Assembly (NCBI RefSeq): GCF_003350205.1 | Contig: NZ_QLLC01000006.1 | Span: forward strand, 1-64,000 | Source of the DNA: Brevundimonas bullata | Lineage (GTDB): Bacteria; Pseudomonadota; Alphaproteobacteria; Caulobacterales; Caulobacteraceae | Reading direction: 5' to 3' | Length of the DNA stretch: 64,000 bases | Shown: in pieces, positions 54,976-64,000 of the stretch | Layout: each line of letters begins with the position of its first letter | Position numbering within the stretch: the stretch's first letter is position 1 | Program-made: the position numbers and the translations under genes | Notes under the pieces: model-generated | What the model was told of the DNA's origin: nothing | The model's database searches: none | Seen by the model: the letters and a program-made list of their open reading frames with translations, nothing else

Positions 54976-56565
54976 ATGAGCCTGAAATCCCGCCTCCTTG
55001 GCTTGGCCTTCGCCGCCGCCGACGCCCTGATCGAGGTCGACGGCGCCGGTCAGATCGCCTTCGCCCTGGGGTCCGGCCCGGTCGCCGGGCAAGGCTCCGC
55101 CGCCTGGATCGGCCAGCCGCTCAGCGCCCTGTTCGCCCCCGCCTGCCGCGCCGCTGTCGTCGAGGCCGCAAGCGCCCTCTCGGCGGGCGGACGTAGCCAG
55201 CCTATGGAAGTCCTGGTCGATTGCGGCGACGGTCGCGTGCGGCGCGCCATGTTCCGCGCCTTCATGCTGCCGGAACTAGCGCCGGCGGTTTCCTGCGCCT
55301 TCATCTATGAAGGCGCGCCTTTCGAGATCGCCGCTGAAGCGGACGCCTCGCCGATTTCAGATTCCTCAAGCTTCATGGACAGCGCTCGCGAGGGGCTAAG
55401 CGGCAAGTCCGGCGCCGCCCTGCAAAAGCTCGCCCTGGCCTTCATCGAGGTTCAGGGCCTGGCCGCCGCCAATGACGCCGCGAATGAGCGCATGGCGGCC
55501 CGCCTGGGCGCGCGCCTGCAACGGGTGTCCCACGACGGCGCCAGCGCGGGCCGGCTGACGCCGAACCGCTACGCCCTGATCAAGGACGCCGGGGACGGTC
55601 GCGACCTCGAGGCCGAGGTGCGCGAGGCCGGTCTGGCCGAAGGCCTGACCCTGACATCCCGCTCCAGCGAATTGGCGATCGGTTCGGACCCCTTGTGCGC
55701 CCTGCGCGCCATGCGTTTCGCGATTGAAGCCTGCCTGAAAGACAATGCGGCCCAGCCTGAACTCAGCTTCGCCGATTCACTGTCGCGCACGCTGAAAGAC
55801 GCAGAGCGGTTCCGCAACATCGTCCGCAACCGCGAATTCTCGATGTTCTATCAGCCCGTGGTCGATCTGAAGACGCGCGCCGTGCACCACTTCGAGGCCC
55901 TGACCCGCTTCGGCCAGGGCAGCGGCCCCGCCTCCGCGATTCGCATGGCCGAGGAACTGGCCCTGATCGAGGACTTCGACCTCGCCGTCGCCGAAAAGAT
56001 CGTCCACCGCCTGCGCCAACCTGGCTCCGGTCTGCTCAAGATCGCCATCAATGTTTCGGGCGCCTCGCTGGCCAATGACGCCTATGTCGAAGCCCTGCTG
56101 AAGATGACGGCCTCCGAGCCGGACAACCGCCGCCGCCTCATCGTCGAAGTGACCGAAACCGCCGCCTTGGCCGACATCGCCGCCGCCAACCGCCGTCTCG
56201 GCGCCCTGCGCAGCGCGGGGATCAAGGTCTGTATCGACGATTTCGGCGCCGGCGCCGCCGCCTTTGATTATCTGCTCGGCCTCTCCGTCGATACCGTCAA
56301 GATAGACGGCGCCCTGGTGCGCGGCATCGACAGCGATCCTCGTACCCGCACCCTGATCGGCCATCTGGTTGATCTATGCCGCTCACTCGACATGACCACC
56401 ATCGCCGAAATGATCGAGACCGAGGAGGCCGCCCAGGCGCTTCAGACCCTCGGCGTCGGCTACGGCCAAGGCTGGCTGTTCGGCCGCGCCGAGGCGGAGC
56501 CCGTCACCATCGCCCCCTCATCCCCACGCGCCCGCCGTCAGGGCGTGATCGACGGCTGGAGCTGA
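54976..56565 (+). CDS. EAL-domain cyclic-di-GMP phosphodiesterase (probable)
   Basis: 529 residues: a PAS-like N-terminal domain (about 10-110), a middle segment with the outline of a degenerate GGDEF domain (about 145-260), and an EAL domain (285-520). Catalytic residues look intact: E307 in HHFEALTRF, N in AINVSGAS, E in VEVTETAAL, DD in CIDDFGAGAA, K in TVKIDGALV, E in TTIAEMIETEEAA and Q in GYGQGWLFGRA. It would hydrolyse c-di-GMP to pGpG. The gene follows flagellar genes, so a link to the motile-sessile switch is plausible. Confidence 0.88.
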   Translation: MSLKSRLLGLAFAAADALIEVDGAGQIAFALGSGPVAGQGSAAWIGQPLSALFAPACRAAVVEAASALSAGGRSQPMEVLVDCGDGRVRRAMFRAFMLPELAPAVSCAFIYEGAPFEIAAEADASPISDSSSFMDSAREGLSGKSGAALQKLALAFIEVQGLAAANDAANERMAARLGARLQRVSHDGASAGRLTPNRYALIKDAGDGRDLEAEVREAGLAEGLTLTSRSSELAIGSDPLCALRAMRFAIEACLKDNAAQPELSFADSLSRTLKDAERFRNIVRNREFSMFYQPVVDLKTRAVHHFEALTRFGQGSGPASAIRMAEELALIEDFDLAVAEKIVHRLRQPGSGLLKIAINVSGASLANDAYVEALLKMTASEPDNRRRLIVEVTETAALADIAAANRRLGALRSAGIKVCIDDFGAGAAAFDYLLGLSVDTVKIDGALVRGIDSDPRTRTLIGHLVDLCRSLDMTTIAEMIETEEAAQALQTLGVGYGQGWLFGRAEAEPVTIAPSSPRARRQGVIDGWS

Positions 56566-56912
56566 CGTTCCATCCTAGCTCGACGCGCCAATCCCAAGGA
56601 TTTTCAGGGATTGCGAAGGCTTCGCCCTGTCTCGCTCGCCTTGGTCACATCTTGAGCCACATTACGGACGGTCTTTGACACGTCGATCTTCCTTCCCTCT
56701 CCCGCTGGGAGAGGGCTTGAGCCTCCAAGAGCGTAGCGATTGGCCAGGCAAAAGGGTGAGGGTTCAACCTTTCCATCGGCGCGAGCCGCAGCGCAACGGC
56801 TTGCGCCGACATCGCCCGAAGACCCCTCATCCGACCCTTCGGGCCACCTTCTCCCATCGGGAGAAGGACAGAAATCTCCGCCCTCCCCATTGCACCAATT
56901 GCACTGTTTTTT
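56566..56912. repeat. Gene-free gap with dispersed intergenic repeat
   Basis: The part 56693-56870 has the look of a widespread alphaproteobacterial element: CTCTCCCGCTGGGAGAG at the left, a GGTGAGGGTT centre and CTTCTCCCATCGGGAGAAG at the right, both ends forming hairpins. No gene is supported. The second copy of the 45-base repeat begins at its right border. Confidence 0.65.
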
Positions 56913-56930
56913 TCACGACCCCGTGCAATC
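56886..56930 (-). repeat. 45-base hairpin repeat, copy 2
   Basis: Same element as 1385-1429, on the opposite strand: the 29-base block is identical (56886-56914) and GATTGCAC is preserved at its far end; only the eight bases between differ. The ABC-F stop codon (56913-56915) and the last few codons lie inside it. A seven-T run on the plus strand could terminate transcripts coming from the left. Confidence 0.7.
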
Positions 56931-58505
56931 CGGCCGCGCCAGCCGAACCTCCCGATCCACGCCGACATTGTCCATGAAGTCGCGATCATGGGTGACGATC
57001 ACCAACGCCCCGTCATAGGCGGCCAGCGCCGCCTCGATGGCCGCGATGGAATCGAGGTCCAGATGGTTGGTCGGTTCGTCCAGGATCAGCAGTTGCGGCG
57101 GCTTCGCCCCCGTCATGACGCAGGCCAGGGCCGCCCTCAGCCGCTCGCCGCCTGACAGCGTCCCGACCGTCCGGTGCGCCGCCGTATTGCGGAACAGAAA
57201 CCGCGCCAGGGCCGCATGGGCGTCATTCGGCGTCCCATCCGGGTTCAGCCGCCGCCAGGCCTCGATCAGCGTCTCGTCAGGCTTCAGGATCGCCGCCGTT
57301 TGATCCAGCAGCGCCGCCGTCACAGGCCGTTCGATCCGCCCCGCCGTCGCCTCCAGTTCGCCCGCGATCAGCTTCAGCAGCGTTGTCTTGCCCGCCCCGT
57401 TCGGCCCAGTGATCGCCACTCGCTCCGCCCCGGTCAGGCGCAGCGTCACAGGCCCGACGATCAACCGCCCTTCAGGACTGCGCCATTCAACGCCGTCCAA
57501 CGCCAGCACGGCCTTGCCCGCCGCCAGCCCCGTGGAGGGCATGGGCACGGACAGCCGCCGCGCTCGCTCGACCTGCTCGCGCGCCTCCGTTAGCCGCGCC
57601 TCGACCTCGGTGCGGCGGCGCTCCGCCAGCCGCCCTTCCCGCGCGCCTGATTCCTCGGCCCGCTGCGCCTTGGCGTCGAGCATGATCTTGGGATCGGAGG
57701 TCCCCGTCCGATGCGCCCGTCCGGCCTTGTCGCGTTTCGCCTTCTTCTCCAGCGCCGTCTGCGCCTCTCGCGCCGCCCGCCCGACCTCGCGCTCGGCGCT
57801 TTCCAGATCGCGCTCCGCCGCCGCCCGCTCAGCCTCGCGCCGCTCGACATAGAGGTCCCAGCCGCCGCCGTAGACGCGCGCGCCCAGGCTCGACAGCTCC
57901 ACGATCCGATCCATCCGCCGCAGCAGCCCTCGGTCGTGACTGACGGTCAGCACCCCGCCCGGCCAGCGCCCGACGACATCGGCCACCAAGGCCCGCGCCT
58001 CAGCGTCCAGATGGTTGGTCGGCTCGTCCAGCACGATCAGATCGGGCGCGGCCAGCATCAGCCCGGCCAACCGCAGCCTTGTCTGTTCGCCCCCGCTCAA
58101 ACTGGCTGTGAGGCGGTCCAGCGCCAGCCCCGTCAGCCCGACCTGGGCCAGGGCCTCATCCAGTCGCGCCTCCAGCGTCCAGTCCGCCTCGGCCATGTCC
58201 TCGACCGAGCCCTCGCCCGCCAGCACCCGCGCCAGCAGGGCCAGAGGCTCCGTCGCGCCCAGGGTCTCGGCCACGGTTTCGCCCGGCGCGGGCTCATAGG
58301 TCTGCGCCAGCCAGCCGACCGTCCCGGCGCGCGCTGCTGTTCCCTCTGCGGGTTCGGCCAGACCGGCGACAAGGCGCAGCAGCGTGGTCTTGCCCACGCC
58401 GTTGCGGCCAACGACGGCCGTGCGCTCGCGCCCGAAGGCGAGGCTCAGATTATCGAATAGGGAATGTCCGTCAGGCGTGCGGGCCGCGACGCTGTTGAGC
58501 GTCAC
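56913..58505 (-). CDS. ABC-F family ATPase
   Basis: About 530 residues from GTG 58505 (TTG 58550 is the outermost start). Two ABC domains in one chain and no membrane part: Walker A GRNGVGKTTLLRL and GPNGAGKTTLLKLIAGEL, signatures LSGGEQTRLRL and LSGGERLRAALA, Walker B LIVLDEPTNHLDAE and LLILDEPTNHLDLD. The linker with many Arg/Glu (about 215-315) is the P-site-reaching hairpin of translation factors. Members either tune translation or protect the ribosome from antibiotics; this cannot be told here. A 45-codon ORF overlaps its start. Confidence 0.9.
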   Translation of the reverse strand: MTLNSVAARTPDGHSLFDNLSLAFGRERTAVVGRNGVGKTTLLRLVAGLAEPAEGTAARAGTVGWLAQTYEPAPGETVAETLGATEPLALLARVLAGEGSVEDMAEADWTLEARLDEALAQVGLTGLALDRLTASLSGGEQTRLRLAGLMLAAPDLIVLDEPTNHLDAEARALVADVVGRWPGGVLTVSHDRGLLRRMDRIVELSSLGARVYGGGWDLYVERREAERAAAERDLESAEREVGRAAREAQTALEKKAKRDKAGRAHRTGTSDPKIMLDAKAQRAEESGAREGRLAERRRTEVEARLTEAREQVERARRLSVPMPSTGLAAGKAVLALDGVEWRSPEGRLIVGPVTLRLTGAERVAITGPNGAGKTTLLKLIAGELEATAGRIERPVTAALLDQTAAILKPDETLIEAWRRLNPDGTPNDAHAALARFLFRNTAAHRTVGTLSGGERLRAALACVMTGAKPPQLLILDEPTNHLDLDSIAAIEAALAAYDGALVIVTHDRDFMDNVGVDREVRLARPDCTGS

Positions 58506-58608
58506 GAGTGCGGATGCGGACGGGTTGTGGCTTGGGTTGAACGAGGGCAAAGGCGAGCACCAGCAGCGGAGCGGAAAGGGCGAAACCGATTTCCAAAGCG
58601 CTGATCAT
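58471..58608 (-). CDS. Short ORF (45 codons) overlapping the ABC-F start, possible leader or small membrane protein
   Basis: ATG 58608 is preceded by GAGGAGG ten bases upstream, by far the best ribosome site here, and opens MISALEIGFALSAPLLVLAF, a single membrane-like segment, then a basic tail QPKPQPVRIRTRDAQQRRG and TGA 58471. It ends 34 bases inside the ABC-F gene in another frame, so ribosomes finishing it could restart on GTG 58505. It may be a regulatory leader peptide, as known for several ABC-F resistance genes, or a small membrane protein in its own right. Confidence 0.55.
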   Translation of the reverse strand: MISALEIGFALSAPLLVLAFALVQPKPQPVRIRTRDAQQRRGPHA

Positions 58609-58664
58609 GATCGTCGTGCCTCCTCGTCAAATACGTTGGCTTGATGAAAGGATGGGTGCTGATC

Positions 58665-58677
58665 TTGCGCAGCGCAA
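58665..58677. promoter_or_regulatory. Small perfect palindrome before the haemoglobin gene
   Basis: TTGCGC-A-GCGCAA, 57 bases upstream of ATG 58734 and in the region shared with the divergent ABC-F leader. A possible operator of unknown owner. Confidence 0.3.
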
Positions 58678-58733
58678 CCCCAATTCTCCTCCTGCGCTTT
58701 TGCAACGCAGCGCGGCGCGCCTATGTTCCAGCC

Positions 58734-59255
58734 ATGACCGCGTCTGACCGAACCGTCGCCTTCCACATCGACAAGCCCCTGCCCGACCGCGCTGAAGCCG
58801 CCGTTCGCCGCGCCGCAGCCGTCCAGCGGATCCGGGACGAGACCGGCATCGACGAGGCCCTGATCGACGCCCTGGTCGAGGGCTTCTACGCCCGCGTCCG
58901 CGATGACGACTTCATCGGCCCGGTCTTTGCCGAGCGCATCTCGGACTGGGGGCCGCACCTGGAACAGATGAAGCTCTTCTGGTCCTCGGTCGCCCTGTCC
59001 ACCGGCGTCTATCAGGGCCGGCCCATGCCCAAACACCTGCCCCTGCCCATCGACGCCCGCCACTTCGACCGCTGGCTGCAGATCTTCGAGGCGACCGCCC
59101 GCGACCTCTGCCCGCCCGCCGCCGCCGAACATTTCATCACCCGCGCCCGCCGCATCGCCGAAAGCCTCGAACTGGGCGTCGCCAACGCCAACGGGGTCCT
59201 GGTCGGCCCCGGCGAACGCTACACACGCCCGCAGCCCGCGTGGAAACCCGACTAG
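58734..59255 (+). CDS. Group III truncated haemoglobin
   Basis: 173 residues from ATG 58734. The two-on-two globin fold is seen in [44 protein letters not shown] and the proximal histidine H110 in [10 protein letters not shown], with W115 close by; these features and the missing glycine pairs place it in group III. Proposed roles are oxygen or NO chemistry and peroxide handling. The N-terminus is about 20 residues longer than in the Campylobacter protein. Confidence 0.88.
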   Translation: MTASDRTVAFHIDKPLPDRAEAAVRRAAAVQRIRDETGIDEALIDALVEGFYARVRDDDFIGPVFAERISDWGPHLEQMKLFWSSVALSTGVYQGRPMPKHLPLPIDARHFDRWLQIFEATARDLCPPAAAEHFITRARRIAESLELGVANANGVLVGPGERYTRPQPAWKPD

Positions 59256-59263
59256 CGCAAAAT

Positions 59264-59278
59264 GTTCCCACATTGTTC
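59264..59278 (+). promoter_or_regulatory. LexA (SOS) box of uvrA
   Basis: GTTC-CCACATT-GTTC, a perfect direct repeat GTTC-N7-GTTC, the alphaproteobacterial LexA operator, 80 bases before ATG 59358. Confidence 0.9.
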
Positions 59279-59357
59279 TTGCTGAAAAGCGCGAATTGAT
59301 CCCCATATAGCGTCGTCGCCCCGGACCGTTCCGGGGTCTCCCGCGTTCCCGGATTCC

Positions 59358-62290
<2,933 letters not shown>

Positions 62291-62297
<7 letters not shown>

Positions 62298-62316
62298 CCG
62301 GATCGGTCAGGCGTCT
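62291..62316. terminator. Hairpin over the uvrA stop codon
   Basis: Stem CGCCTGACCG/CGGTCAGGCG (62291-62300 with 62304-62313) around GAT, followed by TCTC; no long T-run. It also lies at the end of the convergent membrane protein gene. Confidence 0.5.
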
Positions 62317-62323
62317 CGCCTCA

Positions 62324-63217
62324 TCAGGCGTGCGGCGCGCCCTTGAGCTGCAGATAGGCGGCCGAGAACGGGGCGTACATGATCACGATCTGGGCCGCCG
62401 ACAGGACGGCTTGGACCACCAGCGAAACCGCCAGCATGGGCCCAAGGGCGCTCAGCAGGCTGGGAACGCTGGCGCCTTGCATGGCCACCAGCTGTTCTGA
62501 GCCGCCCACCATCAGACTTAGCGGGGCGGCCACAGCCGAGCCCAGCAGGCCGACCAGCATGGCCATGATCCCGGCGATGATCGCCGTGCCCAGCAGCGGC
62601 CAGAAGACCTTCTTGCCCGTCATGGCGAAGGCGGGCTTTAACATGATCCGTCCCTCGGCGAACGTGCTCGGCACGACCAGGCTGAGCCGAACCGACAGCC
62701 AGATCAGCAGGCCGATAATCGCCAGCGACAGCACAACCACGACCAGCCACAGCGCCGGAAGGGCCATGGCCCCCGCGGTCGCCAAGGTCACAATCATGAA
62801 GCCGGCGAACGTCACGGCGAACATGATCAGGGATACGAGCAGGCTGGCCCCCAGCACCCGAAGTTCGTCCTTGCCGACGCGCAGGTAGCCGAACCTGCGG
62901 TCTTCCGGGCGAATGACCGAGCGAGCGATGGCGGTGCTGATCACGGCGCTGAACAGCAGCCCCAGCGGCATGGCCCAGCCGATGATGACGCCATAGGCCT
63001 GTGCGAGCCGCTCGACATCTTCTGGCGAAGGCTCTGTCTGCCCCTGCGCCTGCATCTCGGTGATCACCGACAGCACGGTGACGAAGTGCGGTCCGACCAG
63101 CAGGAACATCAGCCCGATGAAGACGGCATAGGCCGCAGCCCATGACAGGACGGCCAAGGGCGCGCGTCGCGTCAGGCGAAAACCTTCAAAGGCGCAGTCG
63201 GTAGCGGGAAAAGTCAT
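62324..63217 (-). CDS. Polytopic inner-membrane protein of unknown function (paralogue 1)
   Basis: 297 residues with six to eight hydrophobic helices. A short hydrophilic N-terminus (CAFEGFRLTRRAP) is followed by LAVLSWAAAYAVFIGLMFLL, a cytosolic loop containing RRFGYLRVGKDELRVLG and later helices rich in Gly/Ala/Ile. The loop motif (L/K)VG(K/M)DE(L/V)RV is shared with the next gene upstream, so the two are paralogues 21 bases apart. I do not recognise a named family with certainty. Confidence 0.75.
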   Translation of the reverse strand: MTFPATDCAFEGFRLTRRAPLAVLSWAAAYAVFIGLMFLLVGPHFVTVLSVITEMQAQGQTEPSPEDVERLAQAYGVIIGWAMPLGLLFSAVISTAIARSVIRPEDRRFGYLRVGKDELRVLGASLLVSLIMFAVTFAGFMIVTLATAGAMALPALWLVVVVLSLAIIGLLIWLSVRLSLVVPSTFAEGRIMLKPAFAMTGKKVFWPLLGTAIIAGIMAMLVGLLGSAVAAPLSLMVGGSEQLVAMQGASVPSLLSALGPMLAVSLVVQAVLSAAQIVIMYAPFSAAYLQLKGAPHA

Positions 63218-63238
63218 GCAGTCGTCCTTGATTCCCGA

Positions 63239-64000
63239 TCAGTCTAGCCCAACCGCACGCGTTTCGTCCTGCGGCGCTTGCGCCAACAGCGACCGACAGG
63301 CTTCGGCATAGGGCGCCATCATCACAGTGCTCAAGAAGCCTTGCAGCCAGGACAGGGGTATGAAGGCCGCCAGCGCCCAGGGGATCAGCACGCCCCAGTT
63401 CACCGTCGGCGGCGCGCCGTTTTCCAACATGGCGGCCAGACTAAAGACATTGATCCCGGCGACAAGGAACAGAACCACAGCGATGATCGCCAGCAAGGCC
63501 AGTTCGATGGCCAGAACGATCCCGACGATCGCGAGGCTCAGCCCCAGCAGTCGCAGCACCTGCCCCTTTGACAGCCTCCACCCCGCCACAAAGGCGAAGT
63601 CGTTCAAGGCCACGCTGGCGGGCATGATCAGGCAGGCCCGCAGGATGACGCACCAGACGGCCACTCCCGCCACTAAAGCCGTCAAGAGGCCCAGCATAAC
63701 CGCGGCCATCTCTGAAACGAACCACAGACCCGCGCCGATGGCGAAGGCCAGCAGCCCGATCACGATAGCGGCGGCGTAAAAACCTACGATCATGGCCAGT
63801 CCGACAACAGCAACCCGCACCTCGTCCATGCCGACCTTCAACCCGGCGAAGGGCGCCGGACGCTCGGGGAAAAGCACGGCCCGGAAGATGGCGGCTGTCA
63901 CCACGACCCAGATCAGCGCCTGCACGATGTTCGCCAGCCCCGACAAGGCCTGGAACTGAATTATCTGCCCGATAACGGCGGCGGAGGGCTCGTGCGAAGC
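63239..64000 (-). CDS. Polytopic inner-membrane protein of unknown function (paralogue 2, 5' end cut off)
   Basis: 254 codons are visible and the frame is open to the window edge, so the start lies beyond 64000. The design repeats that of the downstream gene: IVQALIWVVVTAAIFRAVLF, loop FAGLKVGMDEVRVAV, then MIVGFYAAAIVIGLLAFAIG, LIMPASVALNDFAFVAGWRL and more helices. Together they look like a duplicated membrane protein operon. Confidence 0.75.
   Translation of the reverse strand, partial: ASHEPSAAVIGQIIQFQALSGLANIVQALIWVVVTAAIFRAVLFPERPAPFAGLKVGMDEVRVAVVGLAMIVGFYAAAIVIGLLAFAIGAGLWFVSEMAAVMLGLLTALVAGVAVWCVILRACLIMPASVALNDFAFVAGWRLSKGQVLRLLGLSLAIVGIVLAIELALLAIIAVVLFLVAGINVFSLAAMLENGAPPTVNWGVLIPWALAAFIPLSWLQGFLSTVMMAPYAEACRSLLAQAPQDETRAVGLD

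Noticed and set aside
58502-58705. 67-codon minus-strand ORF over the ABC-F/haemoglobin gap
   Set aside because: A different frame from the 45-codon ORF with the Shine-Dalgarno; no ribosome site and a low-complexity basic translation.

Overview
This window is a G+C-rich, densely packed piece of an alphaproteobacterial chromosome, most likely from the Caulobacteraceae (Brevundimonas or a close relative). The evidence is the Caulobacter-type flagellar cluster (dksA-fliX divergent from flgI, a CheL-like rod-binding protein and flbY), an alphaproteobacterial LexA box (GTTC-N7-GTTC) before uvrA, a single-cysteine DksA, a bactofilin, and many GTG/TTG starts with 4-base overlaps. There is no prophage, insertion sequence or CRISPR array. 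It is core chromosome with a few accessory islands and several families of palindromic intergenic repeats.

Layout. 1-1374: end of a siderophore/B12-type ABC importer. 1.4-9.6 kb: cell wall and housekeeping (lytic transglycosylase, dapA, smpB, PBP1A, prfB with its programmed frameshift, bactofilin). 9.7-15.6 kb: bcp, tyrS, anmK, a DMT exporter and a GNAT-TPR fusion. 15.7-16.1 kb: tRNA-Gln and tRNA-Pro. 16.2-19 kb: DUF924 protein and two tandem CsgG-like/SH3 secreted proteins. 19.2-22.1 kb: thyA, MazG-like, aqpZ, folA, YbjQ. 22.1-31.9 kb (minus strand): an apparent 12-gene run iscR, cysteine desulfurase, sufB, lipoprotein, sufC, sufD, sufS, sufT, sufA, metN, metI, metQ, nearly all with overlapping ends. 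32-39 kb: a hydrolase-fold protein without its serine, TerC, and a TolC/HlyD/double-ABC-2-permease efflux set. 38.9-45 kb (minus strand): amidohydrolase, S9 peptidase and TonB-dependent receptor behind a tandem glycine riboswitch. 45.1-48.3 kb: a solute-binding lipoprotein divergent from a response regulator and histidine kinase. 48.5-52.3 kb: lipoprotein, LOG-type protein, small secreted protein, gltX, dksA. 52.4-56.6 kb: flagellar genes and an EAL protein. 56.9-64 kb: ABC-F ATPase with a small overlapping upstream ORF, truncated haemoglobin, SOS-controlled uvrA, and two tandem polytopic membrane paralogues, the last one cut by the window edge.

The most interesting signal is the tandem glycine riboswitch (44739-44918, minus strand) leading not into glycine-cleavage genes but into a TonB-dependent receptor and a secreted prolyl-oligopeptidase-family peptidase. 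This suggests glycine-responsive control of peptide capture and digestion at the cell surface. A sensory trio (solute-binding lipoprotein, response regulator, kinase) lies immediately upstream. Other notable points are a lower-G+C META-like lipoprotein gene spliced into the suf operon, metNIQ joined to the end of that operon, a 45-base hairpin repeat at the 3' ends of two unrelated ABC ATPase genes, and a fused double ABC-2 permease with no ATPase beside it. All functional statements are by sequence recognition only; no database search was run.
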